The position numbers and the translations under genes are program-made. The notes under the pieces were generated by a model. It searched no databases and had not been told where the DNA came from. It worked only from the letters and a program-made list of their open reading frames with translations. This document shows positions 25,068 through 35,400 of a DNA stretch of 64,000 bases, in pieces. Position 1 is the first letter of the stretch; each line of letters starts with the position of its first letter. Origin of the DNA: Hyposmocoma kahamanoa (lineage: Eukaryota > Arthropoda > Insecta > Lepidoptera > Cosmopterigidae); contig NW_020656077.1 of NCBI RefSeq assembly GCF_003589595.1, forward strand, positions 5,706,598-5,770,597, given 5' to 3'.

Positions 25068-25198
25068 ACTCAACCTAGCCCAAACTCACGAGAGAAATAA
25101 ATGTAAGCCATACAAATATTTCCTCCGGCCAGGGAATCGAACGCGGGATCTCTGCGTGGCAGTCCGACAAGGTAACCTTTCAGCTACTGAGGCAGTTG
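25068..25198 (-). mobile_element. tRNA-derived SINE, copy 4 with internal deletion
   Basis: The head (right end, GAATCGAACGCGGG complement of the B-box) and the middle body are present. The left end keeps only the first few tail bases (ACTCAACCTAGCCC), which join directly to CAAACTCACGAGAG. About 75 bp of the tail region present in other copies is missing between two runs of C, which looks like a deletion between short identical tracts. It is not the 5' truncation usual for retroposons. Confidence 0.75.
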
Positions 25199-26167
25199 AG
25201 TATTATAAAATGCATGTGTACTGTGTTGAGTATTCTAGGAATAAATACTTTTTATTCTATTCTATTCTTTATTTCGTGCTTTTTGGGTGTTCTCCAAATC
25301 TAACAACATTTCCAAGTTGAAGCAGAGTGGCAGTGTTCATTGAAGCACATCACAATACATCGATGTTTTATTTATTGTTGTTTTGTGTTTACCAGAAAAC
25401 TGTAGCCTAATTTATTAGCTTTATTAGAAAATCTGTTAAATGTATGTTTGTTGCCATGAAATGCTGCTTGAACAGAGCTTGCGTTCGGTTACGTGCTTGA
25501 GAATTTGCTCCGTCGGCGTCGTATTACTCGATTCATATTCTAGTCCGAAACTAGAGAGCCGACTCGAGCGCTTCTAAGAATCGTTGAGCCGACGGCGGCG
25601 CGTCGGAGCCTCATCCACTCACGTGAATATAAACGTTCTATCATAGTTACTTAGCGACTTGTCAGGGGAACTCAGGCCTAAGCGCTCTATCAATAAGTTC
25701 TAACTTAGCTTGTGTAGTGCTGATACGCTCGAATGACGTAAGCCGCTTCGCGCGCTCGCTGACGTAAGCTCGTTGTGCAACGGAGACCGAGGTACGTTTT
25801 GAACCATGGCTCTTGGAGCAAACTCGTGTAGAAATCGGTGTTAAGAAACGGTACGACGAGGAACAAGGCCGTTTTGAAAACACGGGCCAATGTGGTTATC
25901 TCAGAATTGACTTCAAATTATTGAACTTGTTGGAGAATAACCGAAATTAAATTATGGTTCTAGAAGCCTTTTCAGGATACTGAAGTAGGTACGCTACCTG
26001 CACTCCTCTTCTAAAAAGTGTCGTTTTGCAATAGAGCTTAAAAAAAGTTCAAAGAACATTAAGGGCGTTAACATATTTTATGAATACTTACCACCTATTA
26101 GAATTCCTATTTTATCTTAATTTAACTCAACGTAACTTCTACGTATCTAGTTTAACTCATATTGCCC

Positions 26168-26310
26168 AACAATCATACTAATATTGTAAATGCGAAAGTA
26201 ACGTCTAAACAGCTGAACCGAATATGATGAATTTTGGTATAGAGACAGAACAGGGGCTACTTTTAATCGCAAAAATAAATTTTAAAGTGGCCGAAATAGG
26301 GGATGGAAGT
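26168..26310 (+). repeat. Degraded lepidopteran interspersed repeat
   Basis: The order ACAATCATACTAATATTGTA, AATGCGAAAGTAACG, CAGCTGAACCGAATATGATG, AATTTTGGTATAGAGACAG and GGGGCTACTTTTAATCGC follows a repeat I recall as widespread in Lepidoptera. That recalled repeat reads 'actaatattataaatgcgaaagt ... gaaccgatttgatgaaattt'. The copy has lost the usual 'ctgtctgtc' run. Its class is uncertain. Confidence 0.5.
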
Positions 26311-27141
26311 TTGTATGAATAACCAATCATTTCTCAAGGGATCTGAATATTTTTGGCGTTTGTAATGAAAATTAGTATTAATATAGTACAATAAGCTAGT
26401 CGAAGTACTTATTCTACGCGGCACCAGATAGTTTTCAATATATATGTATTTAGACAACGCAACTGCAATTTCCGAGAAGTTTCGGATTTAATCAGTACGT
26501 TTCGATTAGTAAGAATGTCTGTCAATATGTCCTTGAAAGTGCATTTCCTATCCTTAGCGGACACATTTAACTTTGTTGGCTTCGACAACATGGCCGTGAA
26601 CTTGAACTAGCTTTCCTGTTTTTATTATTTATTACGTTTCTCGTGAAAATAGAAAGTAGAGATGTTTGATTGAATACAAACCCATTCAGCGGAAAATAAT
26701 ATGTTCACTTCTTCGTTTAATTTATTGGTAGAAACTAGTGTTTAATTGCCGTCGTAATGCATTTGCCTCTATTAAATTTATATTAATAATGTCCTAATAT
26801 ATTCACGATAACTACAGAACCAAATATATGTGCATCGATTGTTATATCATGAATATAAAATGCTTTACTTTCGAATGAGTAATATTGATATTGTAATTAA
26901 TGTGAACTAGGGTTGACGTTCGCTGGCTCTTTTTCAGCATACAACTGTCTTATACAAAACAGCATAAAATTACTCTGAAACATTTCCATATATAAAGTAG
27001 TATTATCTTGGTCGCAATAATATGTGCGGAACGGTGCTTAAATAGATAAACTATATCGGAATAAATCCTCCGTACAAAGACGATCATTATGATAATTAAT
27101 TTGCCTCATTACGCCGAAGATCATACCAGAACACAGAAGGA

Positions 27142-27219
27142 GATTTGATATGACGAACGACAAGCCGGGGAGGCATGTTGACCACAACATGCCTCACCGG
27201 CTTGTCGTTCGTAGCAAAT
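27142..27219. repeat. Long GC-rich hairpin
   Basis: Arms 27153-27180 and 27185-27212 are 28-bp inverted repeats with one mismatch (G opposite A) and a 4-nt loop. The left arm begins ACGAACGACAAGCCGGGGAG. The pairing extends outwards through ATTTG/CAAAT after a small bulge. The arms are far more GC-rich than the surroundings. No transposon ends or target duplications are visible. It could be a processed hairpin RNA, a foldback scar of replication, or the end of a terminator-like structure. Confidence 0.8.
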
Positions 27220-29111
27220 AGTGTGTATTTGAAGTTGTGTGATAGGTAGGTAGGTGGGTAGAGTATACGCTCGCCTCAGTTACGCCCGCATCCGGGTGCA
27301 ATGAATGCGACGACAGTTTCAAGGGCACGCCTCAGGTGATGACGTACACGCACCCCACTGCCACCCACCGGCTCCCGCGGGTGTTCCGGCACCCACCTAA
27401 TAATGCACGTCTACGCCCTGTCTGCCGCGTCCGCACTCGTTGCAACCTTGAGTGCTCTCGGGAACACCCCCATTCGCATTTAACTGGTGAAAAACAAGTG
27501 TTGCACTTCAAAGGCTGTGATCAACTTAACTAGCTAAATGAAATGGTTTCCCGGTTTAGGAGGGCTTCAGGTCACGTTGATTGAACTCGAATACAAATTA
27601 GTGGATGCCTGTGGAGCACTATCGATCGCGGCGAACTGGTCGCCACCGCGCGCACGTCACTTTGGCTCGTCACCCACTCTATAATTAAGTTGCACATTCA
27701 GTATCACGTTGATAACTCCCTAATTCTCGTAATAATAGTGGAGGCGTACGGGCGGGGTGGCGGCCCCGTCAGCTGAGCGAAAACGAAAGTAAATAGAACT
27801 CGGTCAAAGGGTTCGTACTCACCTACTCGCAATATTTATGTGGGTACTAGGGGGGTTAACTCACACCCTATTCAGTCGCCTTCCTTTGATGGATGGTTGG
27901 CGACTGGCGCGAACGTTCGACTGAAACTCGCCCGAACTCGAATGCCAGACATTAGTCTCAATTTCCTACTATACTCTCTTTACCAAACTTGTTCCACAAA
28001 ATTATTATTCAGCGGTAGTTTCAGGCACTCTTAAGTGTTTTGTTTAAGTCGTCGACGTCGTACCACCCAACCCGCTTTTAACTCCTTCAAAGTTATTGCA
28101 CTGCTATAAGGAATTTGTATGCCAAAATGTTCTGTTTGTTATGTTACTAATAATTTAATTTTTGGAAAGTTGTAGCAGGCATATAACTTTGTCCATAAAC
28201 ATTTAAATCTTATTGAAACGTTATCTAAAAATTGTATATATTTCACGGCTAATCCCAGAGGTGTAGCAACAACAGCATCGGCAGTAATCACTAGTTCTGA
28301 CGAACCTAGAGAGGACTCACGTGCGTAACGTCAGCAAGCCTCTGGGCAGGAGTGGCGACGGCTCGTTAACCCGTCACTATCAAATCACTGCCGGCACATG
28401 AGCTGTAGCATACCCAATTACGGCTTCCAAGAGAGCAGAAAGCTAGATATTTTGGTGAACGAATATATTGTTCTATATATAGTGGTATTAGTTCTATACA
28501 TCATTCGCTGTTTTAGCAAAATCATAACAGATATTACTTGCATTGAAAGGAAAAGAGTAACGAGTCGGTTTCATCAGTTAAAAAGCTAAACAAAAAATTT
28601 TCACGCTCACAATGAATGAGTGTTAAATAACAAGATCGTAATAATGGCATTTATATTTCGAATGTGTAAACAAAAAGAACAACACGTAATAGGTACCGTT
28701 ACATTATTAAATACCTACCTCATAAGGATGTAATTGTTCCATTATCAAGAGCAGTATATACGTAATAGGTAGTTAGGTCGAGAACACATGACAACTCGTT
28801 TTATTCAATTATCGCTAGTAAGTGGGTAGAGGGGGAAATATGAAACGTGAATGACTCCTCTTGACCTGAATTATGTAAATATCAGGGCAGGCTTATCTAC
28901 AGCCTTGGGACGTGACGCGGAAACTGGCTGCGGAGCGAAAGCATTGAGCGATTGATGCAATCAACACCGTCTATGGTGTTTGCAGTGATCTATGTCGAGG
29001 ACGGACAGTATATCTGGCCTTACATGCGCTCAGTTGTTGACATGCAACTAACGATTCAGTCGAATTAAACTATGACTGCTATCGAACGAACTTTTGTTTA
29101 TATCGATGGTT

Positions 29112-29335
29112 GAAATTTAAATGTCGTAACGGACATTTTGTCGTAAGGGTAAATGACGTTACGACAATTGAAATGTCCTAAGAGACATTTGTCTCTTAGG
29201 ACATTTGAATTTTCCACTGTTGATATAAGGGTAATAATTTTATCGATGTATCGATTTTTGAAATGTCGTAAACGATATTTTGTAGTAAGGAACATTGTCT
29301 ATTACGACAAAATATTCCTTACGACATTTCAAATT
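29112..29335. repeat. Cluster of related palindromes
   Basis: A unit of about 29 bp with AAATGTCGTAA and ATTTTGTCGTAAG occurs three times, twice direct and once inverted, and a derived version makes a perfect hairpin. Hairpin 1: arms 29171-29186 and 29191-29206, 16 bp perfect, loop ATTT. Hairpin 2: arms 29260-29288 and 29302-29330, 25 of 29 paired. Open frames on both strands here are by-products of the inverted repetition. It may be a foldback element. Confidence 0.75.
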
Positions 29336-31753
29336 TTCATTATATTTACATACGTTTTTTGACATGACGCTGTAAAGGAATGATTTTATATTTACATTCT
29401 GCTTGCGCTTCGTCGATTGAGAGAAGCAATTTATTGTCAAATTGAAGACACAAATTTCTTGCAGTACCGTATTGAGAGGGTTGTTCCACATAAAAGCCCA
29501 TTGCTCGGCGAATCGCGTACCAAACTGTATCGGCACAGAGCGGTATCCGTTAGTAGTGCTTTTCCGTGCTCTTTATTGCAGGCAACTATATGTACATCGA
29601 TGCATAGATGTGTTGCGGTGCACTCGTTGGCAAGTAAACGGGTGTGCATAATGGATGCACGGTCAAGGCCGACCGTGGCCGTCGACCTGCTCTGCACGTG
29701 TCCGATTGTTTTGCACTAAGTACTTCATCCGTGTGCGCGTTGCGTAGGCCTCGGTAATCGCTAGATTAATGTTGCTAACTGCGAGATAAGTGAAAGCATT
29801 GTGTATCACTGCTGCGCTCTTAATGCTGGTAAAAACTCACTGCACTACTCATGAAGTGAAAATAGGTTAAAATATGAACTCCAAACATAATAAATAGTCA
29901 TGGTAAGTATATTAAAATACTTGTGCAAAAATAGGAACACATTTTTATGCGAATTTACTCTGTGTGTGTAAAGGTACAATATAAAATATCAGGTTAAATC
30001 CAAGTGGCTTTCGTTATAATACTCGAAACTTGATTTTAAAATAAATTTAATATTTAATTTTTCGTTATTAAACCAGTTTCAATATAAGATTGTTTGTATG
30101 GCTTTCTGTGAATTACATCGCTAGATCAGTAGCTATTTACCGCGTTTCAGCAAAGTTTAAGAGCAGTGTTTTAAGAGTACATTAAAAAGGTAATTAGAGT
30201 GGGCATGTTCGCGAGCTCACAGTCACGGCCAAGGACACGCGCTTTGTCGAGTGTGATTAATTGAGCGTTCTCATTTCGACTCTGACCCCATTCGCAAAAC
30301 TCTAATCGAATCTACCTATTCGATCGCGCCGTCATCGTCCTTCGTTAGCTGTGTTAGCTACCCTAAACCAGTTTTAATTATTTGCAGTACAACAGTCCTT
30401 GCTGACCCTGGCGACGATTCGTGTGATGGGGAAAAAAATGCGTAAAAAAAGACCTGCTGGTAAAGCGTTTAGTACGATGATTCTTAAAGCGGTCCACATC
30501 GACACCAGGAGTCCACTCCCGTCAATAAAAGGTCCATGTCAGCGAAAGCAATGTGAAGTTAATGGGGTTCCACGAGAAACTAAATTTTGACTATCCACAA
30601 GTGACTATGTACTTACTTACGTAATACTTTCTTATAATAGACATAAATTACTTTGAAATAAACATTTCACAACAAACAGCTATATTCGGTTTTAAATGTA
30701 GATAACTTAATAAGTTTTTGAAGTTTCTCACTCTACAGTTAAACTTATCAAAGTGAATATAGTAGGTACTGTGTTAGCCGTTAAAAACATATTTAAAGTT
30801 GATGAATTTGAAAAAAAGTCCATTTTAGAAATACAGGGTGTTTTCGCAAAACAGAAAAAATTGTCACGTAGTCTACGAGACAAAAAAGTTTGGGAACCTC
30901 TGGTCTATATTCACTTACTCTATCGACTTGCAGAAGTTCACCGTTCAACTTCCGACATGGTTGTTGTAATATCTAACGTTTAGTGCTCTCGTTAAAGCTT
31001 CGTTAAAGAACAACCGCTTGACAACTTCGAAGTGCAACTTGCGATTAATAACGTTCAAACACTTGCAATAGTCAAACAGTTTAACAAACTCTCATTCCGT
31101 GAACTACCGTACCTTGTCCCACCTTCAGGATTTGTAGTACTTACGGAATGCTTATTTTTATCGTAATAATATTTTGTTATGTGCAAGTTTTGAAACATTT
31201 TCTTTTATCAATAAACGTTCCTACAGTTGAATAATAATTTTACCAACAATGTGATTCAATAATCGTTCTCCATTGTAAAAAGAGTTTTACACAATAGAAT
31301 CAAACCTACATGATACTTACTGCATTGTATGTTATCTACCGATGTGTATTAAATTGAAATCCAATTGTGTTTAACATTTCTTTTTCTTTTGTTTGTATTA
31401 TTTATTAGTAGTGATCGGAATAGGTGGAGTATATTTACCTAAACTTCGAGGAACAGAGACATAAAGTGGAAACTACCTTACAACAAAAATTTTTTATTCC
31501 TGATTTTTTCGGGATTCGGGAATTCATTTAAATACATTAAAAATTGATTTTATTTGGGATAGGTAGGTAGACTATATTTGTCTATAGTTCGCGACGAATA
31601 GTTGCAATCACCTATTTGTCGGAATATTTAGGAAGTTCCGCCAAAAAATCTTACTTAATATGTGTATCAGAATGATTATTTATATGTATTTCGAACATAC
31701 TGTTGTTTTATGGACATTCCTCCGGGATCCTAAAACTATCGCTTCGACTTTAC

Positions 31754-31903
31754 TGGCCGTATTCTAGAACTCTACTCAATGCTCAATTCAGGATTTGAGT
31801 ATGGTTTCAAGCACTCGAAATCATACTCAAGTGCCTGCCATTAGGGTCGTATTTCCAGTACTTGTGTGACTTGAGCATTGAGTAGAGTTCTAGAATACGA
31901 CCC
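31754..31903. mobile_element. MITE Q copy 3
   Basis: This 150-bp copy has the same inverted ends (GGCCGTATTCTAGAACTCTA left, AGAGTTCTAGAATACGACCC right) and an exact 3-bp flank duplication, TAC. Inside, TTAGGGTCGTATTTCCAGTA repeats a terminal-like motif, as in the other copies. The flanks are unclassified AT-rich intron about 390 bp upstream of exon B. Confidence 0.84.
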
Positions 31904-32291
31904 TACGTATAGTCAAGTCAGAAAGTTAAAACGTATACCCGGGACTACACAGAGTTGACGCAACATCTCGTTGCAAATTTCAGACGAATGCCTACCTATA
32001 CTACCTACCTATCCCATATACATTTTTGAAAAATTTCTAGAATCAAAAAAATCCGGGTCAAAAAAATGTCGTAAGTTAGTCTTTCTACTTTTCTCTTTGG
32101 ACTTTCTGTCTCTGTTCCGCAAAATTGAGGGATGTATCCACGTTTTAAAATTGAAATATTGTAATAAACGCAATAATGTTTGTAGTTAGCATTTTGCATA
32201 TTAGATACTATATTACTTTAATAATATATTTGAGCAAGAACTTTATAGGTTTTTCGCCGACAAACATTTTGCAGCAAGTTATTTGTTACAG

Positions 32292-32447
32292 GGATACGAG
32301 CGCGGTGGTTCGCCCCAGCCACCAAACCAGCCCTCGGGAGCGCCCAGCCCGGGGGCCCAGCCAAACGCCCCTGGGCCCATGTCCCCCACGCAAGACGGAC
32401 AGCACGCGCCGCACTTGCAACACCCTAACCAACCATTACCTCACCAG
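32292..32447 (+). CDS. osa: osa internal exon B
   Basis: This 156-bp exon (52 codons) is phase 0 on both sides. The acceptor is TTTGTTACAG and the donor is GTACCA, a poor match to the GTRAGT consensus, so inclusion of this exon may be regulated. The peptide starts GYERGGSPQPP and continues rich in Pro, Gln, Ala and Gly, with a central PGPMSPTQDGQ segment and a His-rich end (HLQHPNQPLPHQ). Codons are GC-rich compared with the AT-rich flanking intron. Composition, strand and phase match exon A, 14 kb upstream, so I place it in the same disordered N-terminal part of Osa. A second CAG lies 17 nt upstream of the acceptor; its use would shift the frame. Taken alone, the exon would be only weakly identifiable. 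Confidence 0.75.
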
Positions 32448-35400
32448 GTACCAACCATTATTGATTTGAGTGTTTCGTAATGTAATTTGGAGAAGGTTCA
32501 GAATGACCGTATACATTTCATATTATCTATTTATTGCGGTTTGATGCAGAATTACACATCGTATTCTTGACTAAGACGATAACAAAACATCATTTCGTTT
32601 TATCCCAAAATACACACAGACCGATACATTTAGCGAAATACTAGTAAACTCTCCAAAGTAATGCAATGTCTTTTTCAAAACTCGGTTATTTTACTTATTT
32701 TATATATTATTTTACATCTAATTTTTAAATAAAGAATTAGGCGATTGCCATTTCTTTAATAAATTTATTTTAGTCTCCTATTAATACAAGCTGTCGAGTG
32801 GTTCGAGGTTGATTTTGCGTTCTTTTAAATTTCATAAATGTTAGTTGAATTTAATTTTCTTTTTCTTTTATTTTTAATCTTTTTTTATTTAGGGGCTTTG
32901 ATCATTATTGAACATGTCAGACCCATTAGAAAAACAATACCGAAAAAAAAACACTTAATAAAATCCAGACCTACCAAACATGTATACAACATCTTCACTG
33001 CACTACATGTTGGCTCCCATAAAACAGGTTGAAACCACCCCACATTAAATGTACGGAAACCAAATTTCCATTTAATGAATTACAAACTGTTTATTATTAT
33101 ATTAACAACAGTGTCTGCTTCTGCGTCTGTTACGAAAACTAAAAAGAAGTTTTGTTTAATTTCGATTTTTTTTTCTATGGAATTTAGTAAGGCTAAGACG
33201 ATGTTAAAAGGTGTTAATTTAATTGCTACTTGCGCTAATTTTTATTTATTTAAATATAAATGTTACTATTATATTCTCACTTTTGTATTCCCTTAAATGT
33301 GCCGATGTGTCTATTTCTCAATTGATTGTTTCTCCGGCCTCTTCCGGATCATATAAGCGATTTGGTCGTTTTAGCTAAATATAGTATTAGTAGGTTCAAA
33401 CATCGAATGTTATACAATTCATCTATTTTATTATTGACATAATATTGTAAGCAAATCTTAACCGTATATTGCGTCTTTTTCAGATATGGAAATGTCTACA
33501 AAGTAACTGTTGAAAGTGTAACATAATATGTATCTGAAGATTTTGTAATAACGTGATCATAACGGTGTTAGTGTCTCCTTCAGTCATTATCTCTCGCCTT
33601 TAGATACGGCCGGGTCGGAGCTGTGCATTACGTCACCCTCCATTAGTGTCAACGGCGCCACCTTAGCTTCAAAGCTGTTTTCAGCATGCACGACGTTGCC
33701 ACGAAATATTAGAGCAAATTTTATTATATGTATCTCGTCGTTTACTAACTTATAACTTACACGCTTCGATTTAGACGATTCTGTTAATAAGAACATGCGA
33801 GGATGTTTTTCAATTCTTATAATTGCATAATTTTTAACCCGAGCCGGTGTAATGAGCAAAATGCTGTAAGAGTATTGGATTGAAAGGAGCAGTTGTAGGG
33901 AAATGATACCAAGCTTTATAAGCGGCGTCATGTTTGCATTTCGTTTATCGCTCATATCGCGGCAAGGCGGCGCCGGTGGCGGAAATTTTCGATAATTTCG
34001 GCCGAGTCGACTGCTCCACCCGACATACGTTTGTGCCACAAGATAGCTCCGCGAACCGGCAGATAGATAAACGGCTACTTGAAAATAAAGATGTCTATTT
34101 TAGCTGTAGTTCGCGTGTACATAAACGTTAGCCGCTATATTTGTAGCACCGGATGGCTACATAAGGTAATTGGGTAAGGGAAGGGTACGAAGGACCTTCG
34201 CTCTTGAATGCACAAGATAAGCCTCTATAAACGGGTCGGTCAGAATGATTTTGTTGCTAAAGAAAATGCGTTAACTGTACACCGGGTAAATAAATATTCA
34301 TTTTATATTTCCATTCCTATAAAGTTAAGTAGCGTGCTGACTGGCAGTTACTGTGAAGTATATTTTCATCTAAAATGTTTTGTTACACTTGTATTTGGAT
34401 AGAGCGTCAGCACGAGCGTAGATAGGAATCTGTATAGCTTTAGCGAAATTGAACCCGCTCTATATGGAAAGTATAGTAATCCACGAAACTCGGTAGATGG
34501 AACTTCGGCTATGAACTTTACTGTTATCGCTAAACATTAAACTGCTTCCGAATGTACGGAACCCTCGTTGTTAGCAATTTTTAAAAATTACCTTCCCGAC
34601 CATAACTATTTCAATAAACCGTCTATGGTCATACCCGTCCTAATGGACGACTTTTGCTATCCAAAGTTTGGTTTGATATTGTTTGCCAGTTTTTATGTGC
34701 TATAATAATAGAATCGCTGGAATAACATTTTTTTACATTGGTTATATTAATTTCCATAGATTAATAAGTTAATATTGTTGTGGTCAAATGACGCGGGTTG
34801 TTAACGCCTGATTATGCTTTTTGGAGTATAACTTTGTTTCTATTCTTTCATAAAATTTGGAATATCGGATCACGAGCAACGCTGTAACAAGGAAATAAAT
34901 CAATGTCGTTATTTGTTTAATAAATAGTTTGGCATGCTTTATTAAGTAAGATGCCTTTGAAATTGATCTTATTGACGCATTGTAATAAAGTAAGCGAACG
35001 ACATAGCAATACGTCATAGTGCAGGCAGCGATCAAAATTTGAGTTTGAACGTTCGATATACGGTTTTTGGCACGCTGAGTTTGTCACGATTAGCATATTT
35101 TTTATTCCCGCTTTCCAGTCGTATGGCTTGCACGTGGTTCCGGCCGGTTGCTTCGTGTTTTCTACAGCGCCCTATGTTGGTCAAAACTCATTGTTGATAA
35201 CCATACTGACGGCACAAACTCACTACAATTTGCTTTAGTTTGTTTGCATTTACTTCGGAAACTTACTGTGTCCGGACAGAATTACTTTAAAAAAAATGTT
35301 GTTTATTTTCTTTACCTGTAAATACTCCAGTTACTCTCAAGAAAATGCGCTAAATGTATTTCAAACAATTGTTACCTATCACTGGTACAAAGTTGGGGAA

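Larger units (their letters stand above)
18235..32291 (+). other. osa: Intron between osa exons A and B
   Basis: This intron of about 14.06 kb starts GTAATT and ends TTACAG. It holds repeat X copy C and a minus-strand Tc1-like relic (21.5-22.5 kb), a mariner relic split by a MITE (23.6-24.3 kb), an internally deleted SINE (25.1 kb), a degraded dispersed repeat (26.2 kb), a long GC-rich hairpin (27.15 kb), GC-rich tracts (27.3-27.8 kb), a palindrome cluster (29.1 kb) and a third MITE copy (31.8 kb). Between 18.3 and 21.4 kb I see only AT-rich sequence with no recognised feature. Confidence 0.7.

Noticed and set aside
27297..27530. Open frame with CNECDDSF and HLTGEKQ, suggesting C2H2 zinc fingers
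   Set aside because: The Cys-His spacing is wrong for both would-be fingers (C-x2-C-x14-H-x4-H and no proper second pair). No repeat of fingers is seen, so chance or extreme decay is more likely.
29098..29362. Opposed open frames on both strands at 29.1-29.4 kb
   Set aside because: They mirror each other because the DNA is palindromic; both are by-products of inverted repeats.
30377..30590. Possible plus-strand exon after ATTATTTGCAG reading QQSLLTLATIRVMGKKMRKK
   Set aside because: It runs to a stop with no donor, lacks a recognisable domain, and the other frames after the acceptor close at once.
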